Source: Eubacteriales bacterium
GTDB taxonomy: Bacteria > Bacillota > Clostridia > Christensenellales > CAG-138
DNA length: 6,761 nt
Reading direction: 5' to 3'
Assembly (NCBI GenBank): GCA_030695285.1
Contig: JAUYTF010000312.1
Span: 1 to 6,761, forward strand
The notes below the pieces were generated by a model. The model did no database searches. It was not told the DNA's origin and saw only the letters and a program-made list of their open reading frames with translations. Below, in pieces: positions 1 through 5,473 of this stretch (position 1 is its first letter; each line of letters opens with the position of its first letter). The translations under genes and the position numbers were made by a program.

Positions 1-21
1 CGGGCGGATGATATCCGCCCG
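1..21. other. perfect 9-bp inverted repeat at window edge
   Basis: Bases 1-9 (CGGGCGGAT) are the exact reverse complement of bases 13-21, with a 3-base loop. It lies just beyond the T-tract of the minus-strand terminator at 30-63. It could be the stem of another terminator, but the sequence that would show a T-tract for a leftward transcript is outside the window, and no T-tract follows it on the plus strand. Direction and role are undetermined. Confidence 0.4.
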
Positions 22-29
22 CGAGTAAC

Positions 30-63
30 AAAAAACGGAGCTGCCTTTTACGGCTAGCTCCGT
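30..63 (-). terminator. intrinsic terminator of the zinc-ribbon membrane gene
   Basis: Read on the minus strand, ACGGAGCT (63-56) pairs with AGCTCCGT (42-35), and an inner GCC/GGC pairing extends the stem around one bulged base. The stem is followed at once by six T residues (35-30). It begins 16 bases past the stop codon of the gene ending at 80. Stem, loop and T-tract are the standard form of a rho-independent terminator. The plus strand has no T-tract after the stem, so termination is probably one-directional. Confidence 0.85.
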
Positions 64-79
64 TGTGTTCCACAGGCGT

Positions 80-1639
80 CTAGTCGTCATACAACCCGAA
101 TCTGCAGTACGGGCAAACGTTCCGCGCGGCGAAAAATCGTCTGCCGCATTCGGGGCATTCGATGGAGTTTTTCTCCGTGAGGCGTCTGGGCTCCGGTATT
201 TTAGGCAGCTTCTGCGGCGCGCGGCGGATGCGTCCGGTTTGGCGCGCGCCCTCAAACACAAGCGCACAGTGCGGGCAAACCTCCGCGCCCAAGACCACCT
301 CGTTGTCGCAGCGGGGGCAATAGAAGGTCTCGAGCTCTTCCTCGTCCTCAAAGAGCTGATCTACTTCCTTTTTCGGATGCTCCTTTGGCGCGTTCGCATC
401 GTTTGGATGATAGCCGCAATAAGGGCAGGTAGTGAGTCCACCGGGGATCTTCTTGCCGCACTTTCCGCATTTCGGCTCGTTCTTCGGTTCCGGCGGCACA
501 TATGCGCCCGCTGACTGCGCTGCCTCCGCTCGGTTTGCGTTCGCCTGCTCCGCCTTGAGCGCGGCCTGCTCGATTGGGTCCCCGGGATAATAGCCGCAAT
601 GCGGGCAGGTACTCAAGAACGGCGGCTTCTTCTTCTTGCAGCGTGGGCAGATATCCTTGGGCAGCTCCTGCCGCACGAGGGTTGGGGGGGCTTTCGCTTC
701 GAAGGCGTCGTTCTCCGGCTCGTCTGACCAAGCATCGTCCTCTGGCTCCTCCGGCAAGGGATCGTCCGCCGGTTCATCGTCTTCAAACGCTTCATCCTCG
801 TCGCCAAAGAGATCCGGCGTTTCGATGTCATAACCGCAGCGCGTGCAGATCCGCGTTCCGTCCGGCAGCTTCTTTCCGCAGTCCGGGCAGCTGACGCGCC
901 CTTTGGAATCCACTTTCTTCTTTGGCTCTGGTTTCGGTGCGGCTGGTTTCGGTGCGGTCTTTGGCATGGAGGCCACCAGCGCCGGAAGCTCGGCGCGAAG
1001 GCGGATGGCCTTTAACAGCCCCGCGATGCCAAAGAGGATGATGCCCGCGCGAAACATCAGCTCGCGCAGCAGCTGAAACGCGGTATAGCTTCTTCGTAGC
1101 ACAAGCGCTACGATCACCAGTGCGATGGCGGAGAGCGCGGTTGCCCCGATGGAGGTGAAGAACAGGATGCTATCGGAAGGGATATCCTGCCTCCGGTCGG
1201 AGAGCTGATAGAGCACGCTCGGGATTACCAGGGCAGCGACAAGCGTTAAAAAATCGAGCAGATAAACAAACTCAAAAAAGAGAATCATTTCAAAGAAATA
1301 CGTGATTGCGCTGATGATGCCCCATGTGGCGAACAATACGTTGAGCAACAGATAAAAATTGCCCGTCTTCATGCGCAGCTTTTTTTGTTTGTTTTTCACG
1401 AGCAGATAAAACGCAATGCCAATAATGCCGATGATGATCAAAGAGCTGGCAATACCAAAAAAAGTGAAATGCTCAGGTGGCGCCTGCTCCAGCCTCTTTC
1501 TGGCAACTGCATCTGAAAAGAGTTGCAGCAGTGTAAAGACCCGCGCCACGAGAAACAGAAGGGTGCCGTAAAAAACCGCCCCGCTTGTAAGATAGCTGGC
1601 GGAGTGATAGCGTTTTTTCGGTTGTGAAAGCCGTTCCAT
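80..1639 (-). CDS. polytopic membrane protein with five C-terminal zinc ribbons
   Basis: This encodes 519 residues. The N-terminal half is a membrane domain with about six hydrophobic segments (roughly residues 20-41, 58-81, 95-115, 118-144, 158-181 and 190-213). A Pro/Lys/Ala linker (228-242) follows, then five zinc-ribbon modules with cysteines at 251/254/265/268, 331/334/345/348, 391/394/405/408, 441/444/455/458 and 495/498/509/512. Every module has the same CxxC-x10-CxxC spacing. A strongly acidic Asp/Glu/Pro linker (about 275-314) separates modules 1 and 2. The ribbons probably face the cytoplasm and bind zinc; in other proteins such ribbons mediate protein or nucleic-acid contacts, but no specific partner can be named. 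The ATG at 1639 was chosen because a promoter-like element ends about seven bases upstream; an in-frame GTG at 1678 would add 13 residues, but neither start has a good Shine-Dalgarno. The gene is monocistronic as far as visible, ending at the 30-63 terminator. The family was not recognised by name. Confidence 0.85.
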   Translation of the reverse strand: MERLSQPKKRYHSASYLTSGAVFYGTLLFLVARVFTLLQLFSDAVARKRLEQAPPEHFTFFGIASSLIIIGIIGIAFYLLVKNKQKKLRMKTGNFYLLLNVLFATWGIISAITYFFEMILFFEFVYLLDFLTLVAALVIPSVLYQLSDRRQDIPSDSILFFTSIGATALSAIALVIVALVLRRSYTAFQLLRELMFRAGIILFGIAGLLKAIRLRAELPALVASMPKTAPKPAAPKPEPKKKVDSKGRVSCPDCGKKLPDGTRICTRCGYDIETPDLFGDEDEAFEDDEPADDPLPEEPEDDAWSDEPENDAFEAKAPPTLVRQELPKDICPRCKKKKPPFLSTCPHCGYYPGDPIEQAALKAEQANANRAEAAQSAGAYVPPEPKNEPKCGKCGKKIPGGLTTCPYCGYHPNDANAPKEHPKKEVDQLFEDEEELETFYCPRCDNEVVLGAEVCPHCALVFEGARQTGRIRRAPQKLPKIPEPRRLTEKNSIECPECGRRFFAARNVCPYCRFGLYDD

Positions 1640-1645
1640 ACGGGT

Positions 1646-1675
1646 ATGATAGCACAAGCCCACCTTGCCATGCAA
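1646..1675 (-). promoter_or_regulatory. promoter-like element for the zinc-ribbon gene, possibly leaderless
   Basis: On the minus strand TTGCAT (1675-1670) is followed after 18 bases by TATCAT (1651-1646), a moderate match to the sigma-A -35 and -10 boxes. The -10 box ends only six bases before the ATG at 1639, so the transcript would start at or next to the start codon and carry no leader. The lack of a Shine-Dalgarno before that ATG agrees with leaderless initiation. This is inferred from sequence only. Confidence 0.4.
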
Positions 1676-1693
1676 CACGGGGGCAGGTATAAT
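1665..1693 (+). promoter_or_regulatory. sigma-A-type promoter for the lipoprotein gene
   Basis: TTGCCA (1665-1670) matches five of six bases of the -35 consensus. A 17-base spacer leads to a perfect TATAAT (1688-1693). Transcription would start near 1700, giving a leader of about 125 bases before the lipoprotein ATG at 1825. Its -35 box overlaps that of the leftward promoter by one base at 1670, so the two promoters are back to back. No strong hairpin or known riboswitch pattern was seen in the leader. Confidence 0.65.
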
Positions 1694-1810
1694 CAGTTGA
1701 GAGCGATTCGCTTTGCGCGGCAGGTGTTTTTTTAAGTCGGCCCTGTGTCGTTCGCGGAAATTTGCATGTTTGCGCCACGATGCTTAGCGCTGTGAATCCC
1801 AATCATAGAC

Positions 1811-1816
1811 AAGGAG
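1811..1816 (+). promoter_or_regulatory. Shine-Dalgarno site that sets the lipoprotein start
   Basis: AAGGAG lies eight bases before the ATG at 1825. The open frame runs back to another ATG at 1762, which has no such site. Translation from 1825 also places a lipoprotein signal peptide exactly at the N-terminus, so the downstream start is the right one. Confidence 0.85.
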
Positions 1817-1824
1817 TGAACGGT

Positions 1825-2748
1825 ATGAAAGCAAAACGGATCTGCTTCAATGCGGGAAAACCGCTTTTCCTTTCCATGCTGGCAGCGATGTTTCTCTTTG
1901 GCTGTGCGCAAACGCCGCCAACCATACAGCAGGCGGCAGAGAAGGAAGACCCAGTGGAGCAAGCACAACCTAAAGCAGCTGATGCGCCAAGCGAACCGGC
2001 TGCCAAACAGGAAAGTGAGGAGACGACGATGGATGGTACGATCACGGATGAAATGCCTGCGGTGCAGTCGGTCTCAACCCTTACCTTCCCCGCTGCCGAC
2101 GGGCTGCCAGTGACTGCGGATTATTACGCGAGCGGAGATGCTGCAGCGCCGTTTGTCATTCTCTTCCACCAGGCGGAATACAGCCGCGGGGAATATCAAG
2201 AGATTGCGCCGAAGCTCGTGGCACTGGGCTACAATTGCCTCGCGGTGGATCAGCGCTCGGGCAGCGCGTGCAACGGCGTAACAAACGAAACCTATCAGGC
2301 GGCCAGGGCAAACGGACTGCCGACGGTGTTTGCGGACGCGTATCCGGATCTGGAGGCGGCACTTTCCTACGTGGTGAGCGCGCATGCACCAAAGCAGCTC
2401 ATCGTCTGGGGCAGCTCGTACTCCGCCTCGCTTGCTTTAATTCTGGCCGCGGCGCATCCGGCTGAAGTGTTCGCTGTGCTCTCGTTCTCGCCGGGTGAGT
2501 ACTTCAAACTCAACGGTAAAGAGGTTGCGGAGTATGCTGTGAACATCACACAGCCGGTGTTCATCACCTCCGCCAAATCGGAGGAGAAGTCCTGGCGCCC
2601 GATTGCGGAGCAGATTACGTCCGCGGGATGCGTGTTCTTCGTGCCGGAAGGAAACGGGCGGCACGGGTCATCCACATTGTTTGAACAGACGCCGAACCAT
2701 GCGGAGTACTGGACAGCGGTGGAAGCATTTCTCGCAACGCTGAAATAG
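1825..2748 (+). CDS. secreted lipoprotein with an alpha/beta-hydrolase (dienelactone-hydrolase-like) domain
   Basis: This encodes 307 residues. Residues 1-26 form a type II signal peptide: basic MKAKR start, hydrophobic core 13-25, and a lipobox L-F-G-C with Cys27 as the lipidated residue (Phe at -2 is slightly unusual). Residues 28-80 are a low-complexity Ala/Glu/Pro/Gln spacer. The hydrolase domain starts near 85: ILFHQ (112-116) fits the oxyanion-hole strand, and WGSSYS (195-200) is a nucleophile elbow with Ser198. H280 in GRHGSS is the likely catalytic histidine. The acid residue is less clear; Glu253 or Glu254 in the SAKSEE segment are candidates. The protein is therefore probably a surface-anchored esterase, lipase or peptidase-like hydrolase; the substrate cannot be told. 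No terminator is visible after the gene, and a partial copy of its 3' end follows directly. Confidence 0.85.
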   Translation: MKAKRICFNAGKPLFLSMLAAMFLFGCAQTPPTIQQAAEKEDPVEQAQPKAADAPSEPAAKQESEETTMDGTITDEMPAVQSVSTLTFPAADGLPVTADYYASGDAAAPFVILFHQAEYSRGEYQEIAPKLVALGYNCLAVDQRSGSACNGVTNETYQAARANGLPTVFADAYPDLEAALSYVVSAHAPKQLIVWGSSYSASLALILAAAHPAEVFAVLSFSPGEYFKLNGKEVAEYAVNITQPVFITSAKSEEKSWRPIAEQITSAGCVFFVPEGNGRHGSSTLFEQTPNHAEYWTAVEAFLATLK

Positions 2749-2845
2749 CGATAAAGATTCAATCTTGAATTGTTTGAACAGACGCCGAACCACGCTGAAT
2801 ACTGGACAGCGGTGGAAGCATTCCTCGCCACGCTGAAATAGCGAT
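2676..2845 (+). repeat. imperfect 77-bp direct repeat covering the lipoprotein gene 3' end
   Basis: Bases 2676-2752 recur at 2769-2845, an offset of 93 bases (31 codons), with 72 of 77 positions identical and no gaps. The repeat starts inside the coding region and includes the stop codon and four bases after it. The five differences (2699, 2703, 2706, 2730, 2736 and their partners) all fall at third codon positions and are silent. The 16 bases between the copies contain a short palindrome, ATTCAA-TC-TTGAAT (2757-2770). Confidence 0.95.
2769..2841 (+). pseudogene. truncated 3' remnant of a second copy of the lipoprotein hydrolase gene
   Basis: Read in the frame of the upstream gene, this stretch encodes LFEQTPNHAEYW and onward to the ATLK end and a TAG stop (2839-2841), identical at the protein level to residues 285-307 of the intact lipoprotein. 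It has no start codon, no ribosome binding site and no remaining 5' part, so it is not a gene. It could be what is left of a tandem paralogue after a deletion, or a local partial duplication. The silent-only divergence favours a former coding copy but does not prove it. Confidence 0.8.
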
Positions 2846-2931
2846 TAAAAAGAGACCATAACGAAGATAGAAGATATTAGAATGAAACGCGCCCGCGCAC
2901 TACGGGGGAAGCACAGGAAAGGAAAGACAGA

Positions 2932-4662
2932 ATGGACACGCGAGCCGCTTATGAATCCTGGCTGCATGAGCCGACGCTGGACGAAACCACCCACGCGGAA
3001 CTGACCGCACTCTTCGGCGACGCGCCCGAAATCGAGGAGCGATTTTACCGCGAGCTGGAGTTTGGCACGGCGGGCCTGCGCGGCATCCTCGGCGCGGGCA
3101 CAAACCGCATGAATGCCTATGTTGTGCGTCGCGCGACGCAGGGGCTGAGCAACGTTCTGCTTTCATACGAGGGGGCAAAGGAGCGCGGTGTCTGCATCGC
3201 TTACGATTCGCGCCTGTTTTCGCCGGAGTTTGCAAAAGAGACCGCCTGCGTGCTCGCGGCAAACGGAATCAAAACCTATCTGTTTTCCACACTGCGCTCC
3301 GTACCACAGCTTTCGTTTGCGGTGCGGCACTTAAGCTGCATGGCTGGTGTGGTGATCACCGCATCCCACAACCCCAGCAATTACAACGGCTACAAGGTTT
3401 ACTGGGCATACGGCGGACAAGTTGCGCCCGAGCAGGCCGCCGCCATATTCGACGAAATTCAGCGTGTGCCGATGTTCTCGCCGCGCGTGGCGGACTATGA
3501 CGCGGCGATCGCTTCCGGCGCGATCACTTTGGTGGGCGCTGAGGAGGACGAGGCGTATTATGCGGCGACCGCAGGGCTGCTGCTCGATCCCGCTCTCGTG
3601 CGGCGGCGCGGGGGCGATCTTCCCATCGTATACACGCCGTTGCATGGCGCCGGCGCGGTGCCCGTACTCGAGCTGCTCTCACGCGTTGGCTTAACAAACG
3701 TGATCACTGTGCCTCAGCAGAGCGTGCCGGACGGCCACTTTCCGACCGTCACCGCGCCGAATCCCGAGGACCCGAACGCGTTTCGCCTCGCGATCGCGCT
3801 CGCGGAGGAAAAAGGCGCGCGCGTATGCCTTGCCACCGATCCGGACGCGGATCGCCTCGGCGTTGCGGTCAAGACGAAAAGCGACGAGTGGGTAACGCTC
3901 TCGGGGAATCAGATCGGCTGTATTCTGCTCGAGCACATCCTCTCCTCGATGAGCCGGCAAAACCGGCTGCCGGAAAACAGCGTTGTGATCAAGAGCATCG
4001 TCTCCACACGCCTTGCGGACGCGATCTGCGCGGCGTATGGCGTCGCGCTCGAAAACGTGATGACGGGCTTCCGGTTCATCGGCGAAAAGGTGGACGAGTA
4101 TCAGACCAGCGGCGAGAAGACGTTTCTCTTCGGCTTTGAGGAGAGCTTCGGCTTCCTCGCGGGCGGACTCGCGCGGGATAAGGACGCGGTCTGCGCCGCT
4201 ATGCTTGTTGCGGAGGCTTGCATCAGCTATGCCGAGCGCGGCATGACGCTCTCCGACGCGCTGGACGAGATCTACGCAACCTACGGGTTTTTCAGCGAGA
4301 GCGTCAAGAGCTACACGCTTGAGGGCAAAGAGGGCATGGAGAAGATCGAGTGCGCGATGGCACGGCTGCGCGAGACCCCACCCAAATCGTTTGCGAAAAC
4401 GAGAGTTGTGATCGCGGAGGACTATCTTGCCCGCCGCTGTGAACGCTCGGACGGCACGGTCTGCGAAATCGCGCTGCCGAAGTCAGATACGCTCAGATGG
4501 CTACTTTTCGACGAGAGCTGGATCGTCATCCGCCCCAGCGGCACCGAGCCCAAGCTAAAGCTTTACATCGGCGCGCGGGCTAAGACGAAGGAGCAGCTTT
4601 CCGCAACGCTATTCGCGCTCATGCAGGATGTGGACGCGCTGCTGAAGGGGTATTTGGGGTAA
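2932..4662 (+). CDS. pgcA: phospho-sugar mutase (phosphoglucomutase/phosphomannomutase, PgcA type)
   Basis: This 576-residue cytoplasmic enzyme moves a phosphate between the 1- and 6-positions of glucose or mannose phosphate, feeding nucleotide-sugar, cell-envelope polysaccharide and glycogen synthesis. All four hallmark sites of the alpha-D-phosphohexomutase family are intact. The N-terminal FGTAGLRG (44-51) and NRMN (58-61) signature is typical of the PgcA/PGM2 branch. The phosphoserine loop TASHNP has Ser145, the magnesium loop is DPDADR (303-308), the sugar-binding loop is GFEES (401-405), and the phosphate-binding loop is RPSGTEPK (534-541). The length fits the roughly 580-residue B. subtilis-type enzyme. 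The ATG follows an AAAGGAA ribosome binding site (2918-2924). No strong promoter was found just upstream and no terminator separates it from the lipoprotein gene, so read-through is possible. Glucose versus mannose specificity cannot be decided from sequence alone. Confidence 0.93.
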   Translation: MDTRAAYESWLHEPTLDETTHAELTALFGDAPEIEERFYRELEFGTAGLRGILGAGTNRMNAYVVRRATQGLSNVLLSYEGAKERGVCIAYDSRLFSPEFAKETACVLAANGIKTYLFSTLRSVPQLSFAVRHLSCMAGVVITASHNPSNYNGYKVYWAYGGQVAPEQAAAIFDEIQRVPMFSPRVADYDAAIASGAITLVGAEEDEAYYAATAGLLLDPALVRRRGGDLPIVYTPLHGAGAVPVLELLSRVGLTNVITVPQQSVPDGHFPTVTAPNPEDPNAFRLAIALAEEKGARVCLATDPDADRLGVAVKTKSDEWVTLSGNQIGCILLEHILSSMSRQNRLPENSVVIKSIVSTRLADAICAAYGVALENVMTGFRFIGEKVDEYQTSGEKTFLFGFEESFGFLAGGLARDKDAVCAAMLVAEACISYAERGMTLSDALDEIYATYGFFSESVKSYTLEGKEGMEKIECAMARLRETPPKSFAKTRVVIAEDYLARRCERSDGTVCEIALPKSDTLRWLLFDESWIVIRPSGTEPKLKLYIGARAKTKEQLSATLFALMQDVDALLKGYLG

Positions 4663-4682
4663 ACTAGAAATTAGGTTTAACT

Positions 4683-5138
4683 ATGACTTTCGATCGATGG
4701 GCACAACTTCTTGTTCCAATAATTGCGGTTGTAGTTGCGATAATCCCCGCAGCGCTTTCATACCACTTTACAAAAAAGCAGCAGATTCGAGCCGACGAAA
4801 GAAGGCTTAAAGAAAAGTACTATCTCAACTTCATTGATGCACTCAATTATAATGTGATGAGCAATGATCTTGAGGATGCTAAACGACGTCTATCTGAAGC
4901 AAGAAATCAATTGTTATTAGTTGCTAGTTGTGAGGTCATTTGTGATTTGCGCAGATTCTCCGATTACATCGGACCTGCGAACGCCGATAACTTCTTACAA
5001 AGCGAACATGATCGTCTGTTAACAAGTTTAATTAAGAGCATGAGGAAAGACTTGTACAAAGATAAAAAAATCAATAAGGACTACCCAAATATTGATTTAT
5101 CGGGAAAGAGACGACGCGAAGACAAACAACATTTATAG
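4683..5138 (+). CDS. small single-pass membrane protein of unknown function
   Basis: This encodes 151 residues. A hydrophobic helix at about residues 9-27 is followed by a basic, charged helix (KKQQIRADERRLKEK, 31-45). The inner side is therefore the C-terminal one, and the protein is probably anchored in the cytoplasmic membrane with a mostly helical cytoplasmic domain (46-125). The tail (126-151) is very rich in Lys, Arg and Asp. The overall form, an N-terminal anchor with a helical soluble part, is common among uncharacterised accessory proteins; no catalytic motif was found. The gene begins 20 bases after the mutase stop with only a weak AGG (4673-4675) as ribosome binding site. It is visibly more AT-rich than its neighbours: one 60-base line (4861-4920) has 22 G+C against 39 in the mutase line 3841-3900. 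This suggests a separate origin. It ends just before a terminator. Confidence 0.75.
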   Translation: MTFDRWAQLLVPIIAVVVAIIPAALSYHFTKKQQIRADERRLKEKYYLNFIDALNYNVMSNDLEDAKRRLSEARNQLLLVASCEVICDLRRFSDYIGPANADNFLQSEHDRLLTSLIKSMRKDLYKDKKINKDYPNIDLSGKRRREDKQHL

Positions 5139-5144
5139 CAAACG

Positions 5145-5169
5145 ACAGCGGCGCATTGCCGCTGTTTTT
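5145..5169 (+). terminator. intrinsic terminator after the small membrane-protein gene
   Basis: ACAGCGGC (5145-5152) pairs perfectly with GCCGCTGT (5158-5165) around a 5-base loop, and the run of T continues to 5169. It starts six bases after the stop codon at 5138. This is a canonical rho-independent terminator, closing the transcript that includes the 4683 gene and perhaps the mutase. Confidence 0.85.
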
Positions 5170-5204
5170 CGCAGAGCATTGACCGTTCTTCCTCCTCAAC
5201 CGCC

Positions 5205-5254
5205 GCTTGAGTTCCCGCAAAACCCCCAACTCAAGCACCGCTTGCTGGTTTTGC
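5205..5254 (+). other. potential H-type RNA pseudoknot in the leader of the 5311-6448 unit
   Basis: Two perfect inverted repeats interlock. GCTTGAGTT (5205-5213) pairs with AACTCAAGC (5228-5236), and GCAAAACC (5217-5224), inside the first loop, pairs with GGTTTTGC (5247-5254). Loops are 3, 3 and 10 bases, a workable H-type pseudoknot geometry. A competing small hairpin, CAAGC-ACC-GCTTG (5232-5244), uses the same 3' strand as the first stem, so two folds exclude each other. It sits between the terminator at 5169 and the small gene at 5311. The 141-base gap otherwise shows no gene and no convincing promoter. A role as cis-regulatory RNA or small RNA is inference; no known riboswitch class was recognised. 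Confidence 0.45.
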
Positions 5255-5297
5255 CCAGAGCCTTTTTGTATGCTGATGTTGCAGCAAAACGAAAAGC

Positions 5298-5302
5298 GGA
5301 GG
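5298..5302 (+). promoter_or_regulatory. Shine-Dalgarno site that sets the start of the 49-residue protein
   Basis: GGAGG ends eight bases before the ATG at 5311. The open frame extends back to an ATG at 5092, but that start lies inside the 4683 gene and the frame would run through the terminator and pseudoknot region. The 5311 start is therefore preferred. Confidence 0.75.
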
Positions 5303-5310
5303 CAGAACAC

Positions 5311-5460
5311 ATGCGGCTATCCATCAAACGAATTTTCCGGAAGAAAGAGCGTACGCCCGAACAGATCGAGCGCGCCTATCGACAGATGCTGGCCGAGAAG
5401 GAGGCGCAAAAACGAGATGCGCATTGGGTTAGCCTGACGATGCGGGTACCAAAAATTTAA
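5311..5460 (+). CDS. 49-residue basic helical protein of unknown function
   Basis: This small protein starts MRLSIKRIFRKKER, a cluster of basic and hydrophobic residues. Residues 16-36 form a charged, helix-favouring stretch (PEQIERAYRQMLAEKEAQKR), and the C-terminal WVSLTMRVPKI resembles a short beta strand. No cysteine, no signal peptide and no transmembrane segment were seen. It has a good ribosome binding site, and its stop codon (TAA 5458-5460) directly abuts the AGGAG site of the next gene. The two are therefore very likely co-transcribed and perhaps translationally coupled. A partner or modulator of the regulator that follows is a reasonable guess from context only. The family was not recognised. 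Confidence 0.65.
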   Translation: MRLSIKRIFRKKERTPEQIERAYRQMLAEKEAQKRDAHWVSLTMRVPKI

Positions 5461-5473
5461 AGGAGAAAAAACT

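Noticed and set aside
65..514. Plus-strand open frames opposite the zinc-ribbon gene
   Set aside because: They are antisense to a gene with five intact zinc ribbons and have no ribosome binding site or recognisable protein features.
1762..1824. Upstream ATG extending the lipoprotein by 21 residues
   Set aside because: It has no ribosome binding site and would bury the signal peptide; AAGGAG and the lipobox spacing fix the start at 1825.
2882..2931. Small frame starting ATGAAACGC just before the mutase gene, overlapping its start
   Set aside because: No ribosome binding site precedes it, and it overlaps the mutase in another frame without sign of a conserved leader peptide.
3952..3968. Perfect AGCCGG-CAAAA-CCGGCT hairpin within the mutase gene
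   Set aside because: It has no T-tract on either strand, lies in a well-conserved enzyme frame, and such short G+C-rich palindromes are expected in this composition.
4848..4853. Perfect TATAAT inside the small membrane-protein gene
   Set aside because: The position 17 bases upstream reads TCAACT, a poor -35 box, and there is no extended -10; in AT-rich coding sequence this occurs by chance.
5179..5184. TTGACC as a -35 box for the 5311-6448 unit
   Set aside because: No -10-like sequence lies 16-18 bases downstream; the region there is G+C-rich. The promoter of this unit remains unidentified.
5092..5460. Longer 122-residue frame ending at the same stop as the 49-residue protein
   Set aside because: Its start lies inside the 4683 gene, and the frame runs through a terminator and the pseudoknot region. 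The strong ribosome binding site is at 5298-5302 before the internal ATG at 5311.
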